Below are positions 1-5,296 of a stretch of 5,302 nucleotides of DNA, piece by piece (position 1 is the stretch's first letter; every line of letters starts with the position of its first letter). A program made the position numbers and the translations under genes. Under the pieces are notes generated by a model, which saw only the letters and a program-made list of their open reading frames with translations, made no database searches and was not told the DNA's origin. Where the stretch lies: NCBI GenBank assembly GCA_964522605.1, contig CAZFWV010000440.1, positions 1 through 5,302 on the forward strand, given 5' to 3'. The stretch comes from CAVZLD01 sp964522605. Lineage in GTDB: Bacteria > Planctomycetota > Planctomycetia > Pirellulales > Pirellulaceae.

Positions 1-756
1 CCGCCCTATTTGGCGGAAGACTGGGACAATGTGGGACTGCTGGTCGGCGATGGTGCACGCGAAGCACAGCGCGTCATGACCTGTTTGACGGTCACGCCGG
101 AAACCGTGGAGGAGGCGGTGCGGGAAAAGGTCGACCTGATCGTTACGCATCACCCGATGCCGTTTCGACCGGTCCATCGAATGACTACCCGCACGACGGT
201 CGGACGACTCCTGTGGGAGTTGACCGGGGCGCGGGTTTCGATCTACAGTCCGCATACCGGTTGGGACTCGGCTCGCACCGGGATCAACCAACAGTTGGCG
301 GAAGGATTAATGCTGGAGAATATCGAGCCGCTGGAGATTCCGGATCTCGAACGACCTGACGAAGGAAAGGGACGATGGGGGTTGCTGGAGCAACCGGTTT
401 CGCTCGCAGCGTTGATTGCGCGGACCTGCCACTTCCTGTCCGTTTCCGGACTCCATTATGTTGGCGATCCAACGCGGATTGTTCATCGAGTCGCCGTCGC
501 TTGCGGCAGCGCGGGGGAGTTTCTTGCTGCGGCTCACGATTGTGGGTGCGATGTCTTAGTCACGGGCGAGACGAGCTTTCACACTTCACTCGAAGCGGCG
601 GCGCAGGATATCGCACTGCTGCTGCCGGGTCATTATGCAAGTGAACGGTTCGCGGTCGAAACTCTCGCCGGTCTGCTGCAGCATCGATTCCCCGCACTCC
701 AGGTCTGGGCGAGTCGCAGCGAGCGAGATCCGCTCAGCTGGGCCGCCGCGGAATAA
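1..756 (+). CDS. Nif3-like dinuclear metal centre protein (DUF34/YbgI family), 5'-truncated
   Basis: The reading frame is open from base 1, and the first visible residues PPYLAEDWDNVGLLVGD match the conserved N-terminal region of Nif3 proteins. The true start therefore lies upstream, probably by about 20-25 codons, and 251 residues are visible. Metal-ligand motifs are complete, numbered from the first visible residue: HH at 50-51 in THHP, D89 in HTGWD, and H211 and E215 in GHYASE. The H-to-E spacing of four matches E. coli YbgI. A TGE motif lies at 188-190. The length fits the short form of the family, without the long PII-like insert. Family members form hexameric toroids with a two-metal site. 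Their physiological role is poorly settled, and the name 'GTP cyclohydrolase 1 type 2 homolog' is not a safe function. The protein is probably cytosolic: no membrane segment is visible. A terminator-like hairpin and a new promoter downstream separate it from the next gene. Confidence 0.93.
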   Translation, partial: PPYLAEDWDNVGLLVGDGAREAQRVMTCLTVTPETVEEAVREKVDLIVTHHPMPFRPVHRMTTRTTVGRLLWELTGARVSIYSPHTGWDSARTGINQQLAEGLMLENIEPLEIPDLERPDEGKGRWGLLEQPVSLAALIARTCHFLSVSGLHYVGDPTRIVHRVAVACGSAGEFLAAAHDCGCDVLVTGETSFHTSLEAAAQDIALLLPGHYASERFAVETLAGLLQHRFPALQVWASRSERDPLSWAAAE

Positions 757-762
757 TCCGCG
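747..762 (+). other. GC-rich hairpin with the Nif3 stop codon in its loop
   Basis: CGCGGA (747-752) pairs perfectly with TCCGCG (757-762). The four-base loop ATAA (753-756) contains the TAA stop codon. There is no T run, so it is not a canonical intrinsic terminator. It could protect the mRNA 3' end or be chance in GC-rich sequence. Bases 763-861 hold nothing I can name beyond a weak long-loop pairing of GGCACG (775-780) with CGTGCC (810-815). Confidence 0.3.
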
Positions 763-861
763 TAAGTAGCTGCGGGCACGGAAGCCTTCGACGCGCGATC
801 CGTATACCGCGTGCCTTCCCGCGCGTGTGTCGTTCAAAGTCCGTTTCCGTCGGCCAAAATC

Positions 862-885
862 AAGACCCCGAGAACCGGGTCTTTT
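862..885 (+). terminator. Putative Rho-independent terminator after the Nif3 gene
   Basis: AAGACCC (862-868) pairs perfectly with GGGTCTT (877-883) around an 8-base loop, and TT follows, giving TCTTTT on the 3' side. The position, about 105 bases after the Nif3 stop and just before the promoter at 905-932, suits the end of the Nif3 transcript. The T run is short, and AAAA at 857-860 could give weak activity on the other strand. Confidence 0.55.
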
Positions 886-904
886 CAGCCAATAGGGTGG
901 CTCG

Positions 905-932
905 TTGACTCCTCATGGCGCCTTCCTAGAAT
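905..932 (+). promoter_or_regulatory. Putative sigma70-type promoter for the GT2/BshC-like operon
   Basis: TTGACT (905-910) matches the -35 consensus at five of six positions. TAGAAT (927-932) matches the -10 consensus at five of six. They are 16 bases apart. Transcription would begin near 939, giving a leader of about 210 bases that contains the large inverted repeat and the stem-loop before the GT2 start. The site follows a terminator-like hairpin, which fits a transcription-unit boundary. Housekeeping promoters in planctomycetes are less well characterised than in E. coli. Confidence 0.55.
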
Positions 933-952
933 AGACCGAGACGGAAACCGCA

Positions 953-1068
953 GAAGTTGCACACTTTTCGTCAGTTCGTAGCCGAATTCGTGAGAATTCG
1001 GAGGCCTCGCAGAGGGGACCTATTAGTGCAGCGTCCGAATTCTCACGAATTCGGCTACGTGCAACTTC
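953..1068. repeat. REP-doublet/REPIN-like palindromic element
   Basis: Bases 977-1002 and 1034-1059 are perfect 26-base inverted repeats separated by 31 bases. Each arm is itself a hairpin: CCGAATTC, a 4-base loop (GTGA at 990-993, TCAC at 1043-1046), then GAATTCGG, at 982-1001 and 1035-1054. An outer 10-base pair, GAAGTTGCAC (953-962) and GTGCAACTTC (1059-1068), continues the symmetry, but the left side carries about 15 extra bases (963-977). Two REP hairpins in opposite orientation are the hallmark of REPIN/BIME elements, which are usually spread by RAYT transposases. No RAYT gene is visible here, so mobility and copy number are inferred. The element lies in the predicted leader of the GT2 operon. 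Confidence 0.8.
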
Positions 1069-1093
1069 AGAGACGGTAGCTGAGGCTGGAGAG

Positions 1094-1136
1094 CCCGTGG
1101 CAACGGCGGGAATCTTGTTTTCGCCTGGCACGGGGG
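1094..1136 (+). promoter_or_regulatory. Leader stem-loop that would cover the GT2 ribosome-binding G-run
   Basis: CCCGTG (1094-1099) pairs with CACGGG (1129-1134). Inside it GGCGG (1105-1109) pairs with TCGCC (1121-1125) with one wobble, leaving a 12-base loop. The 3' strand includes part of GGGGG (1132-1136), the only purine-rich Shine-Dalgarno candidate before the GT2 ATG, 12 bases away. When formed, the stem would hide that site. No known riboswitch class is recognised. The pairing is seen in the sequence; regulation is inferred. Confidence 0.35.
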
Positions 1137-1148
1137 TAAATGATATAG

Positions 1149-1901
1149 ATGAACGGCTCAATGCACTGCAAATTCCTGACGGCCCTTCCGGTATTCAATG
1201 AGGCGAAGCATCTGAATGCCGTTCTGGATGAAGTGCTGCGATACAGTGAACATGTCGTCGTGATCGATGATGGGTCAACGGATGACACGGGCACATTGCT
1301 CAGGCAGCGTCGAGATGTTCAGGTGGTGACCCACCCGGTCAATCGTGGCTACGGAGCCGCCCTGATGTCGGCGTTCGACTACGCGATTGCGTCCGGTTTT
1401 GAGATCCTGGTCACGATTGACTGTGACGGACAGCATGAACCCCAGCGGATCCCCGCCTTCGTGGAAGCCTGCCGTGACATTGATCTCGTGTCGGGCAGCC
1501 GGTATCTCAAACGGTTTGATGCGGACAGCGAACCTCCAGCCAGTCGGCGGCGAATCAATCTGCAAATCACGCAACTATTGAACGACCGATTGGGTTTGAA
1601 TTTGACGGACGCCTTTTGCGGGTTCAAGGCCTACCGCGTTTCATCTTTGTCCCAGTTGTCGCTGACCGAAACCGGCTACGCGATGCCGCTTGAACTATGG
1701 GTGCAGGCAGCGCGGGCGAAATGGCGGATCATCGAGTACCCGGTGCCTCTGATTTACTTGGATGAGGAGCGTTCCTTCGGTGGTGCTCTGGATGATGGGC
1801 AGACCCGGCTGGAGTACTACCACCGTGTTTTGCAGCGCAGTTTGTCCTGCGATTCGCGAGCCGGAACGTACTGTGGTGTCGCCGAGGACGAGGCCGGATA
1901 G
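1149..1901 (+). CDS. Family 2 glycosyltransferase, dolichol-phosphate mannosyltransferase-like
   Basis: This 250-residue GT-A fold enzyme is predicted to transfer a sugar from a nucleotide sugar or similar donor; donor and acceptor cannot be read from the sequence. Motifs in order are the N-terminal strand ALPVFNEAKHL (12-22), VIDDGSTDD (38-46) at the nucleotide-binding site, NRGYGAAL (65-72), the metal-binding DxD as DCDGQHEP (91-98), SGSRYL (115-120), and TDAFCGFKAYR (153-163), typical of the DPM1/polyprenyl-phosphate glycosyltransferase group. There is no C-terminal membrane segment, so it is probably soluble or peripheral. The ATG at 1149 is preferred, but the ATG at 1161 (Met5) is possible, and neither has a strong Shine-Dalgarno site. 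The stop is 6 bases before the next ATG, so the two genes are co-transcribed and probably coupled. The last 20 or so residues are hydrophilic and not part of the conserved fold. Confidence 0.93.
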   Translation: MNGSMHCKFLTALPVFNEAKHLNAVLDEVLRYSEHVVVIDDGSTDDTGTLLRQRRDVQVVTHPVNRGYGAALMSAFDYAIASGFEILVTIDCDGQHEPQRIPAFVEACRDIDLVSGSRYLKRFDADSEPPASRRRINLQITQLLNDRLGLNLTDAFCGFKAYRVSSLSQLSLTETGYAMPLELWVQAARAKWRIIEYPVPLIYLDEERSFGGALDDGQTRLEYYHRVLQRSLSCDSRAGTYCGVAEDEAG

Positions 1902-1907
1902 ACGCCG

Positions 1908-3515
1908 ATGCAGACAGGGCGACATCATAAGGCTCTGCGAGCACCGAGTCGGCATGGCGAGTTTCTCATCCAGCCCGATTGGTCTGATCTGGGGGAGGCG
2001 GTCGATCGGAACGTCTTCCTGTTCGCCAGCCATGATTTTGACCTCTGCGGGCGATCCGCTCACTCGTTGCGGCAGTCCGCACGTCAGGTCATGCTCCGCG
2101 CCGCGCAGGAATATACTTCGGCCTATCGGAACCAACTGCCGCAGCCCTCGCTCGGTCTTCAATCGCGGGTGATTTGTACCGGCCATCAGCCCGAGCTTTT
2201 TCATGCGGGCGTGTGGTTCAAGAATTTCGTGCTCGACCGTTTGGCTCAGCAATTCGACGCCTGGCCGGTCCACTTGATCATCGACAATGACGTCTGCAAA
2301 TCGACGGCGATTTCGATTCCCACCGGAAGTGTCGACGCGCCTCGTCGCGAACACGTTGCCTTCGATCGTCATCTGCCGGATGTTCCGCTGGAAGATCGTC
2401 GGATCGCCGAACCGTCGTTATTTGCGGATTTCGGTCGCCGCGCTGCGGCCGCGGTGAGACCGTTCGTCGAGCATCCGCTGGTGCTGGATTTCTGGACCAC
2501 TGCGGTCGAAGCGGGGCGCCGCTCGGATCGATTGGGGCGAGCGCTGGCTCAAATGAGACACCGAGTCGAGGAACAGTACGGATTGCGAACCCTGGAATTA
2601 CCGCTCAGCCACGTCTGTGACGCCGAGCCTTTCCTGTGGTTTGCAGCTTCTTTGGTCGTTCGAGCAGAAGAACTCTGGCAACTCCACAATCAGGCGCTGA
2701 TGGAATATCGTCGGGCCAATCGGCTTCGCAGTCGAACGCACCCCGTTCCCGACCTCGCGCAACAATCCGACTGGACCGAACTTCCACTCTGGATCTGGAG
2801 TACCCAGGATTCGCATCGACGTCGTCTGTTCGCTCGTGCAGTTCGAGGCGATCTGCAGCTGTCGGGCTTGGACGGAGCATTGCCTGCATGTGTCGTCGGG
2901 CGAGTCGGCGATGCAGAGTCGGTCCTGAACGGCCTGATTGACCTGCGGCAGAGAGGAATTCGAATTCGCCCCCGGGCCCTGATCACAACGCTCTTTACCC
3001 GACTTTTTCTCTGTGATTTCTTCATTCACGGAATTGGGGGAGCCAAGTACGACGAGCTGACGGACATCTTGATCGAGAGGTTGTTCGGGGTTCCCGCGCC
3101 AGGTTTTCTGACGGCAACCGCTACGGTTCACCTGCCGATCGACACACGCGATGAAGATCGCTCGAAGCCCGAACCGGCGAAGCAGTTGCTGCGTTCCTTG
3201 CGTTATCATCCGGAGCGATTTCTCACGGCCGCCGACGAGCGACGCGAAGAGGTGCGCTATTGGGTGGAGCAGAAATCGCGTTGGTTGAACACTCAAGCCG
3301 CCCCGACGGCAAGAAAAATGCGACATGAAGCGATCACCCAGGCGAATGCTGCACTTCAGCCCTATGTGCAACAGCAGCGAAAAGACCTTGAGCAGCGTTT
3401 GCACGATGCGCGACAGTCGCGGCGCCACCAACGGATTCTTGCTTCACGCGAATACTCGTTTTGCCTCTTCCCATTCGCATTTCTCCAAGACAAGCTATTT
3501 GACGGCTTGTCGTAA
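1908..3515 (+). CDS. BshC-like protein (distant relative of the bacillithiol cysteine-adding enzyme)
   Basis: This is a 535-residue predicted soluble protein. TGHQPELFHAGVWFKN (91-106) resembles the TGQQxGLxxGPLYTxxK region of BshC, and LIIDNDV (123-129) follows where BshC has its VFWxxxEDHD stretch. RPRAL (354-358) then FIHGIGGAKYDELTD (372-386) resemble the BshC C-terminal part (RP..., GPGE..Y). A charged helical, probably coiled-coil region spans about 440-512, and the protein ends in REYSFCLFPFAFL (514-526). The length is close to BshC (about 540). BshC is proposed to add cysteine to glucosaminyl-malate. Here GHQ replaces GQQ and DND replaces EDHD, so the substrate may differ or activity may be absent. 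The relationship rests on motif memory, not an alignment. The start has only a weak GGA (1896-1898), and translation probably depends on coupling to the GT2 gene 6 bases upstream. A nucleotidyltransferase-like Rossmann family is the main alternative. Confidence 0.6.
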   Translation: MQTGRHHKALRAPSRHGEFLIQPDWSDLGEAVDRNVFLFASHDFDLCGRSAHSLRQSARQVMLRAAQEYTSAYRNQLPQPSLGLQSRVICTGHQPELFHAGVWFKNFVLDRLAQQFDAWPVHLIIDNDVCKSTAISIPTGSVDAPRREHVAFDRHLPDVPLEDRRIAEPSLFADFGRRAAAAVRPFVEHPLVLDFWTTAVEAGRRSDRLGRALAQMRHRVEEQYGLRTLELPLSHVCDAEPFLWFAASLVVRAEELWQLHNQALMEYRRANRLRSRTHPVPDLAQQSDWTELPLWIWSTQDSHRRRLFARAVRGDLQLSGLDGALPACVVGRVGDAESVLNGLIDLRQRGIRIRPRALITTLFTRLFLCDFFIHGIGGAKYDELTDILIERLFGVPAPGFLTATATVHLPIDTRDEDRSKPEPAKQLLRSLRYHPERFLTAADERREEVRYWVEQKSRWLNTQAAPTARKMRHEAITQANAALQPYVQQQRKDLEQRLHDARQSRRHQRILASREYSFCLFPFAFLQDKLFDGLS

Positions 3516-3517
3516 AC

Positions 3518-3535
3518 CGGTTCTAATCAGAGCCG
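3518..3535 (+). other. Hairpin immediately after the BshC-like stop codon
   Basis: CGGTTCT (3518-3524) pairs with AGAGCCG (3529-3535) around the tetraloop AATC, seven pairs with one G-T wobble. It begins three bases after the stop codon. There is no T run behind it, so termination is uncertain; it may mark or stabilise the operon's 3' end. Confidence 0.35.
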
Positions 3536-3566
3536 CGACAGGTTCGTGCGGTGAGGCTTGTTGCTT

Positions 3567-3618
3567 TGTCACAGCGGAGAATTCGGGTTGCGTTGTACTT
3601 CAATCCGAAGCTGTGACA
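3567..3618. repeat. Imperfect palindrome, possible diverged REP-like copy
   Basis: TGTCACAGC (3567-3575) pairs with GCTGTGACA (3610-3618). Inside, TTCGGGTT (3582-3589) pairs with AATCCGAA (3602-3609) with one wobble, leaving a 6-base bulge (3576-3581) on the left and a 12-base loop. GAGAATTCGG at 3577-3586 is identical to 992-1001 of the upstream REP-like element. GAATTCGG followed by ACTTCA occurs in both places at nearly the same spacing (9 and 10 bases). It may be a decayed relative of that element, a structured 3' end of the upstream operon, or both. Confidence 0.5.
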
Positions 3619-3710
3619 CGGCACTAGGGAGTTTTGCACGAGACGACCTGCGGTCGCCGGATGAGGTCGAGACCAATTCCAAACGGGACCGACATCCTTG
3701 CGCGGGCGAC

Positions 3711-3740
3711 TCGAACGATGAGAAGAACAATGTCGTTCGA
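3711..3740. promoter_or_regulatory. 8-base perfect dyad upstream of the acetyltransferase gene
   Basis: TCGAACGA (3711-3718) and TCGTTCGA (3733-3740) are exact inverted repeats separated by 14 mostly purine bases. The dyad ends 53 bases before the acetyltransferase start. It could be an operator for a dimeric regulator or a leader hairpin (two further wobble pairs are possible). No convincing -35/-10 pair is visible nearby, so neither reading is favoured. Confidence 0.35.
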
Positions 3741-3775
3741 AATTCATCCCGCAGTTCGGCGCCGCGCTGCTCGAA

Positions 3776-3786
3776 AAGGGAAAGGA
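3776..3786 (+). promoter_or_regulatory. Shine-Dalgarno site fixing the acetyltransferase start
   Basis: AAGGGAAAGGA carries two overlapping purine-rich cores. The nearer one, AAAGGA (3781-3786), is 7 bases from the ATG at 3794. The frame is open upstream to a TGA at 3719-3721 but has no ATG, GTG or TTG in between, which supports 3794 as the start. This is the best ribosome-binding site in the window. Confidence 0.65.
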
Positions 3787-3793
3787 TTCTGCT

Positions 3794-5230
3794 ATGGGTT
3801 CGTCCTTGACTGCCGCGCGCGGCGCGCGATCGCGAGTTGCATCGGCTGCTGCCACTTCCACTTGGATCGAAGGTTCTGCAAAGGTTTCCGTTCTGCCGGA
3901 TCGGACGGAGACGAAATCCCGTCGCGCCACGCCCTCCGGTCGCGTCGTGACGGCGCGTGCCGGAGACCATCCGGCAATTCATCGGTTACTCGTCTCCGTC
4001 CTCCACCGCCCGAACGATGTGGAGTTTCAACTGAGTACCGATCGACCCGGTTATGAGCCTTCCGACCGCTTATTGTTGCTGCGGGATCAGGATCTGGTGG
4101 CTCATGTGCGGCTGAGTTCCCGACTGTTGCGGTTCGGCTCGACCTGGATGCCCGCGTGCGACTTGGCGGAATTCGCTTGTTTGCCAGAGTACCGACTACT
4201 GGGGGACGATGCTGCCTTATTGGCCGTGGCCGAGGCCCAGGCTGCCACGTCGGGTGCGATATTGGCGACAACGCTGACCGATCAACCGGAATTGTTCGCG
4301 GAAAGCGGTTGGCTGGTTGCCGGTGGTGCTCGTTGCCTGCGGACGAATCCTCGGACCTTACTGGCGCGCCTATCACGTTGTGGCGACGTCGGGCCGTCGC
4401 GTCGACGCCGTCGCCATTCCACGGAGCTCGTTGTGCGCCCCTGGCGCTACGTGGAACAACATGCTCTACAGGAATTGTACCGCGAGACGGCGGGCCGCTT
4501 GGGAGGCGCCTTGCGGCGCGATGAGGCCTATTGGGAATGGTTGTTGGTACGACGCGGGTTCGAACAAATCCTCGTCGCCGCACTTCCTCCACAGGAAGCA
4601 TCCTCGTCGGAGCTGGAGCAGCCGGAGACGATTGTTGCTTATGCTTTCACACGCGGGAGTGATGTCGTGGAGATGTTTGCCGCTCCCGATCATCCCCAGG
4701 CTGCGCACGAGTTGCTGCAACGCGTTGCGAGCGAGGCGATTGAGCGCGATGCGCATGAGATCCGCCTGTTTCAGCCGCCCTCACTCGAGGCGACCACGGA
4801 ATCCGAGCCGGATCTCGGTGCATCCGGTGATGCATCCTCCACGAAGCGAACGCCACAGCAGATGGTGAAAGTGCTCAATCCCCAAGCGTTCTTGCAGCAG
4901 CATTCAAGTCGCATTGCCCAATCCGCGCGGGCGGCCGGCGTAACCGCGGGCACTCGTTTGGGACTCCAGCTTAACCATTGGCGCATTACACTCCATTTGG
5001 ATCCCGATCAACCGCTGCGCTGGACCGAGGGGCTGACGACGCGCCGATGCGTGCGGGCGTCGGGAGCCGGAGTCACTGCCGTCTTGCTGGGACTCCTGGG
5101 GCAACCTGGTGTTTGCCTGGGAGAATCACTCGAAATTCGCGAGGCCGACCGAGAACTGGTGGGGCGATTGTTTCCGCGGCAAGGGATGTGGCGTTCGCCG
5201 CTCGACGACTTACCCTCCATGACCGAGTAG
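3794..5230 (+). CDS. Tandem GNAT acetyltransferase with SCP2-like C-terminal domain (Eis-like architecture)
   Basis: This is a 478-residue predicted cytosolic protein in four parts. Residues 1-50 are Ser/Ala/Arg/Thr-rich and probably disordered. Residues about 51-190 form a GNAT domain with a motif A-like segment CLPEYRLLGDDAALLAVAEA (129-148). Residues about 210-332 look like a second GNAT-like domain (WRYVEQHALQELYRE, then VAYAFTRGSDVVEMFAAP). After an acidic, Ser-rich linker (about 333-352), residues 355-478 resemble the SCP2-type tail of Eis-like enzymes: MVKVLNPQAFL, a G-rich beta region, LLGQPG, and LFPRQGMWRSPLDDLP. The order matches the Eis family (usually about 400 residues), which acetylates amines using acetyl-CoA. 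The pyrophosphate-binding loop reads RLLGDD rather than the usual (Q/R)xxGx(G/A), so first-domain activity is uncertain. The substrate is unknown. The gap to the upstream operon is 278 bases, so it may have its own promoter, though none is clear. Confidence 0.82.
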   Translation: MGSSLTAARGARSRVASAAATSTWIEGSAKVSVLPDRTETKSRRATPSGRVVTARAGDHPAIHRLLVSVLHRPNDVEFQLSTDRPGYEPSDRLLLLRDQDLVAHVRLSSRLLRFGSTWMPACDLAEFACLPEYRLLGDDAALLAVAEAQAATSGAILATTLTDQPELFAESGWLVAGGARCLRTNPRTLLARLSRCGDVGPSRRRRRHSTELVVRPWRYVEQHALQELYRETAGRLGGALRRDEAYWEWLLVRRGFEQILVAALPPQEASSSELEQPETIVAYAFTRGSDVVEMFAAPDHPQAAHELLQRVASEAIERDAHEIRLFQPPSLEATTESEPDLGASGDASSTKRTPQQMVKVLNPQAFLQQHSSRIAQSARAAGVTAGTRLGLQLNHWRITLHLDPDQPLRWTEGLTTRRCVRASGAGVTAVLLGLLGQPGVCLGESLEIREADRELVGRLFPRQGMWRSPLDDLPSMTE

Positions 5231-5265
5231 AAGCGGTTTCAAAACCAGTTCTCGTGACAGGGTGG

Positions 5266-5296
5266 CTGGTGGCAGAGCGCAGCGATGCCCCAGTTT
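5266..5296 (+). terminator. Terminator-like hairpin after the acetyltransferase gene, possibly a dispersed repeat
   Basis: CTGG-T-GGCA (5266-5274) pairs with TGCCCCAG (5286-5293): eight pairs with one bulged T and an 11-base loop, followed by TTT. It lies 35 bases after the stop codon. The T run is short, so it may stop transcription weakly. The GGCAGAGCGCAGCGATGCCCC core looks to me like a repeated intergenic sequence in planctomycetes, but that is memory only and a single copy is visible here. The window ends inside or just after it. Confidence 0.4.

Noticed and set aside
10..12. TTG at base 10 as the start of the Nif3-like gene.
   Set aside because: The frame is open from base 1 and the residues before it (PPY) continue the conserved family sequence. 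The TTG encodes an internal leucine.
977..1059. The inverted repeats at 977-1002 and 1034-1059 as a CRISPR unit or insertion-sequence ends.
   Set aside because: There are only two arms, in opposite orientation, each self-palindromic, with a 31-base spacer and no transposase or direct-repeat array. A REP doublet explains them better.
1695..2372. 225-codon open frame on the - strand across the GT2/BshC-like junction.
   Set aside because: It spans two genes with clear + strand motifs, has no recognisable domain, and is expected as a shadow in GC-rich coding DNA.
2598..3431. 277-codon open frame on the - strand inside the BshC-like gene.
   Set aside because: It is a codon-position shadow; the translation shows no domain and no ribosome-binding site of note.
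1908..3515. Naming the 535-residue protein BshC outright.
   Set aside because: The key motifs differ (GHQ for GQQ, DND for EDHD) and no bshA or bshB lies nearby, so only a family-level resemblance is supported.
3698..3726. TTGCGC and AGAAGA as a promoter for the acetyltransferase gene.
   Set aside because: The -10 match is poor, and no other -35/-10 pair in 3516-3793 was convincing.
3634..4056. 140-codon + strand frame overlapping the acetyltransferase start.
   Set aside because: It starts at a TTG without a ribosome-binding site, is Arg-rich, and overlaps a gene with strong domain evidence and a good Shine-Dalgarno site.
3792..4601. 269-codon - strand frame opposite the acetyltransferase.
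   Set aside because: The translation is Arg/Pro-rich with no fold signature, typical of an antisense shadow.
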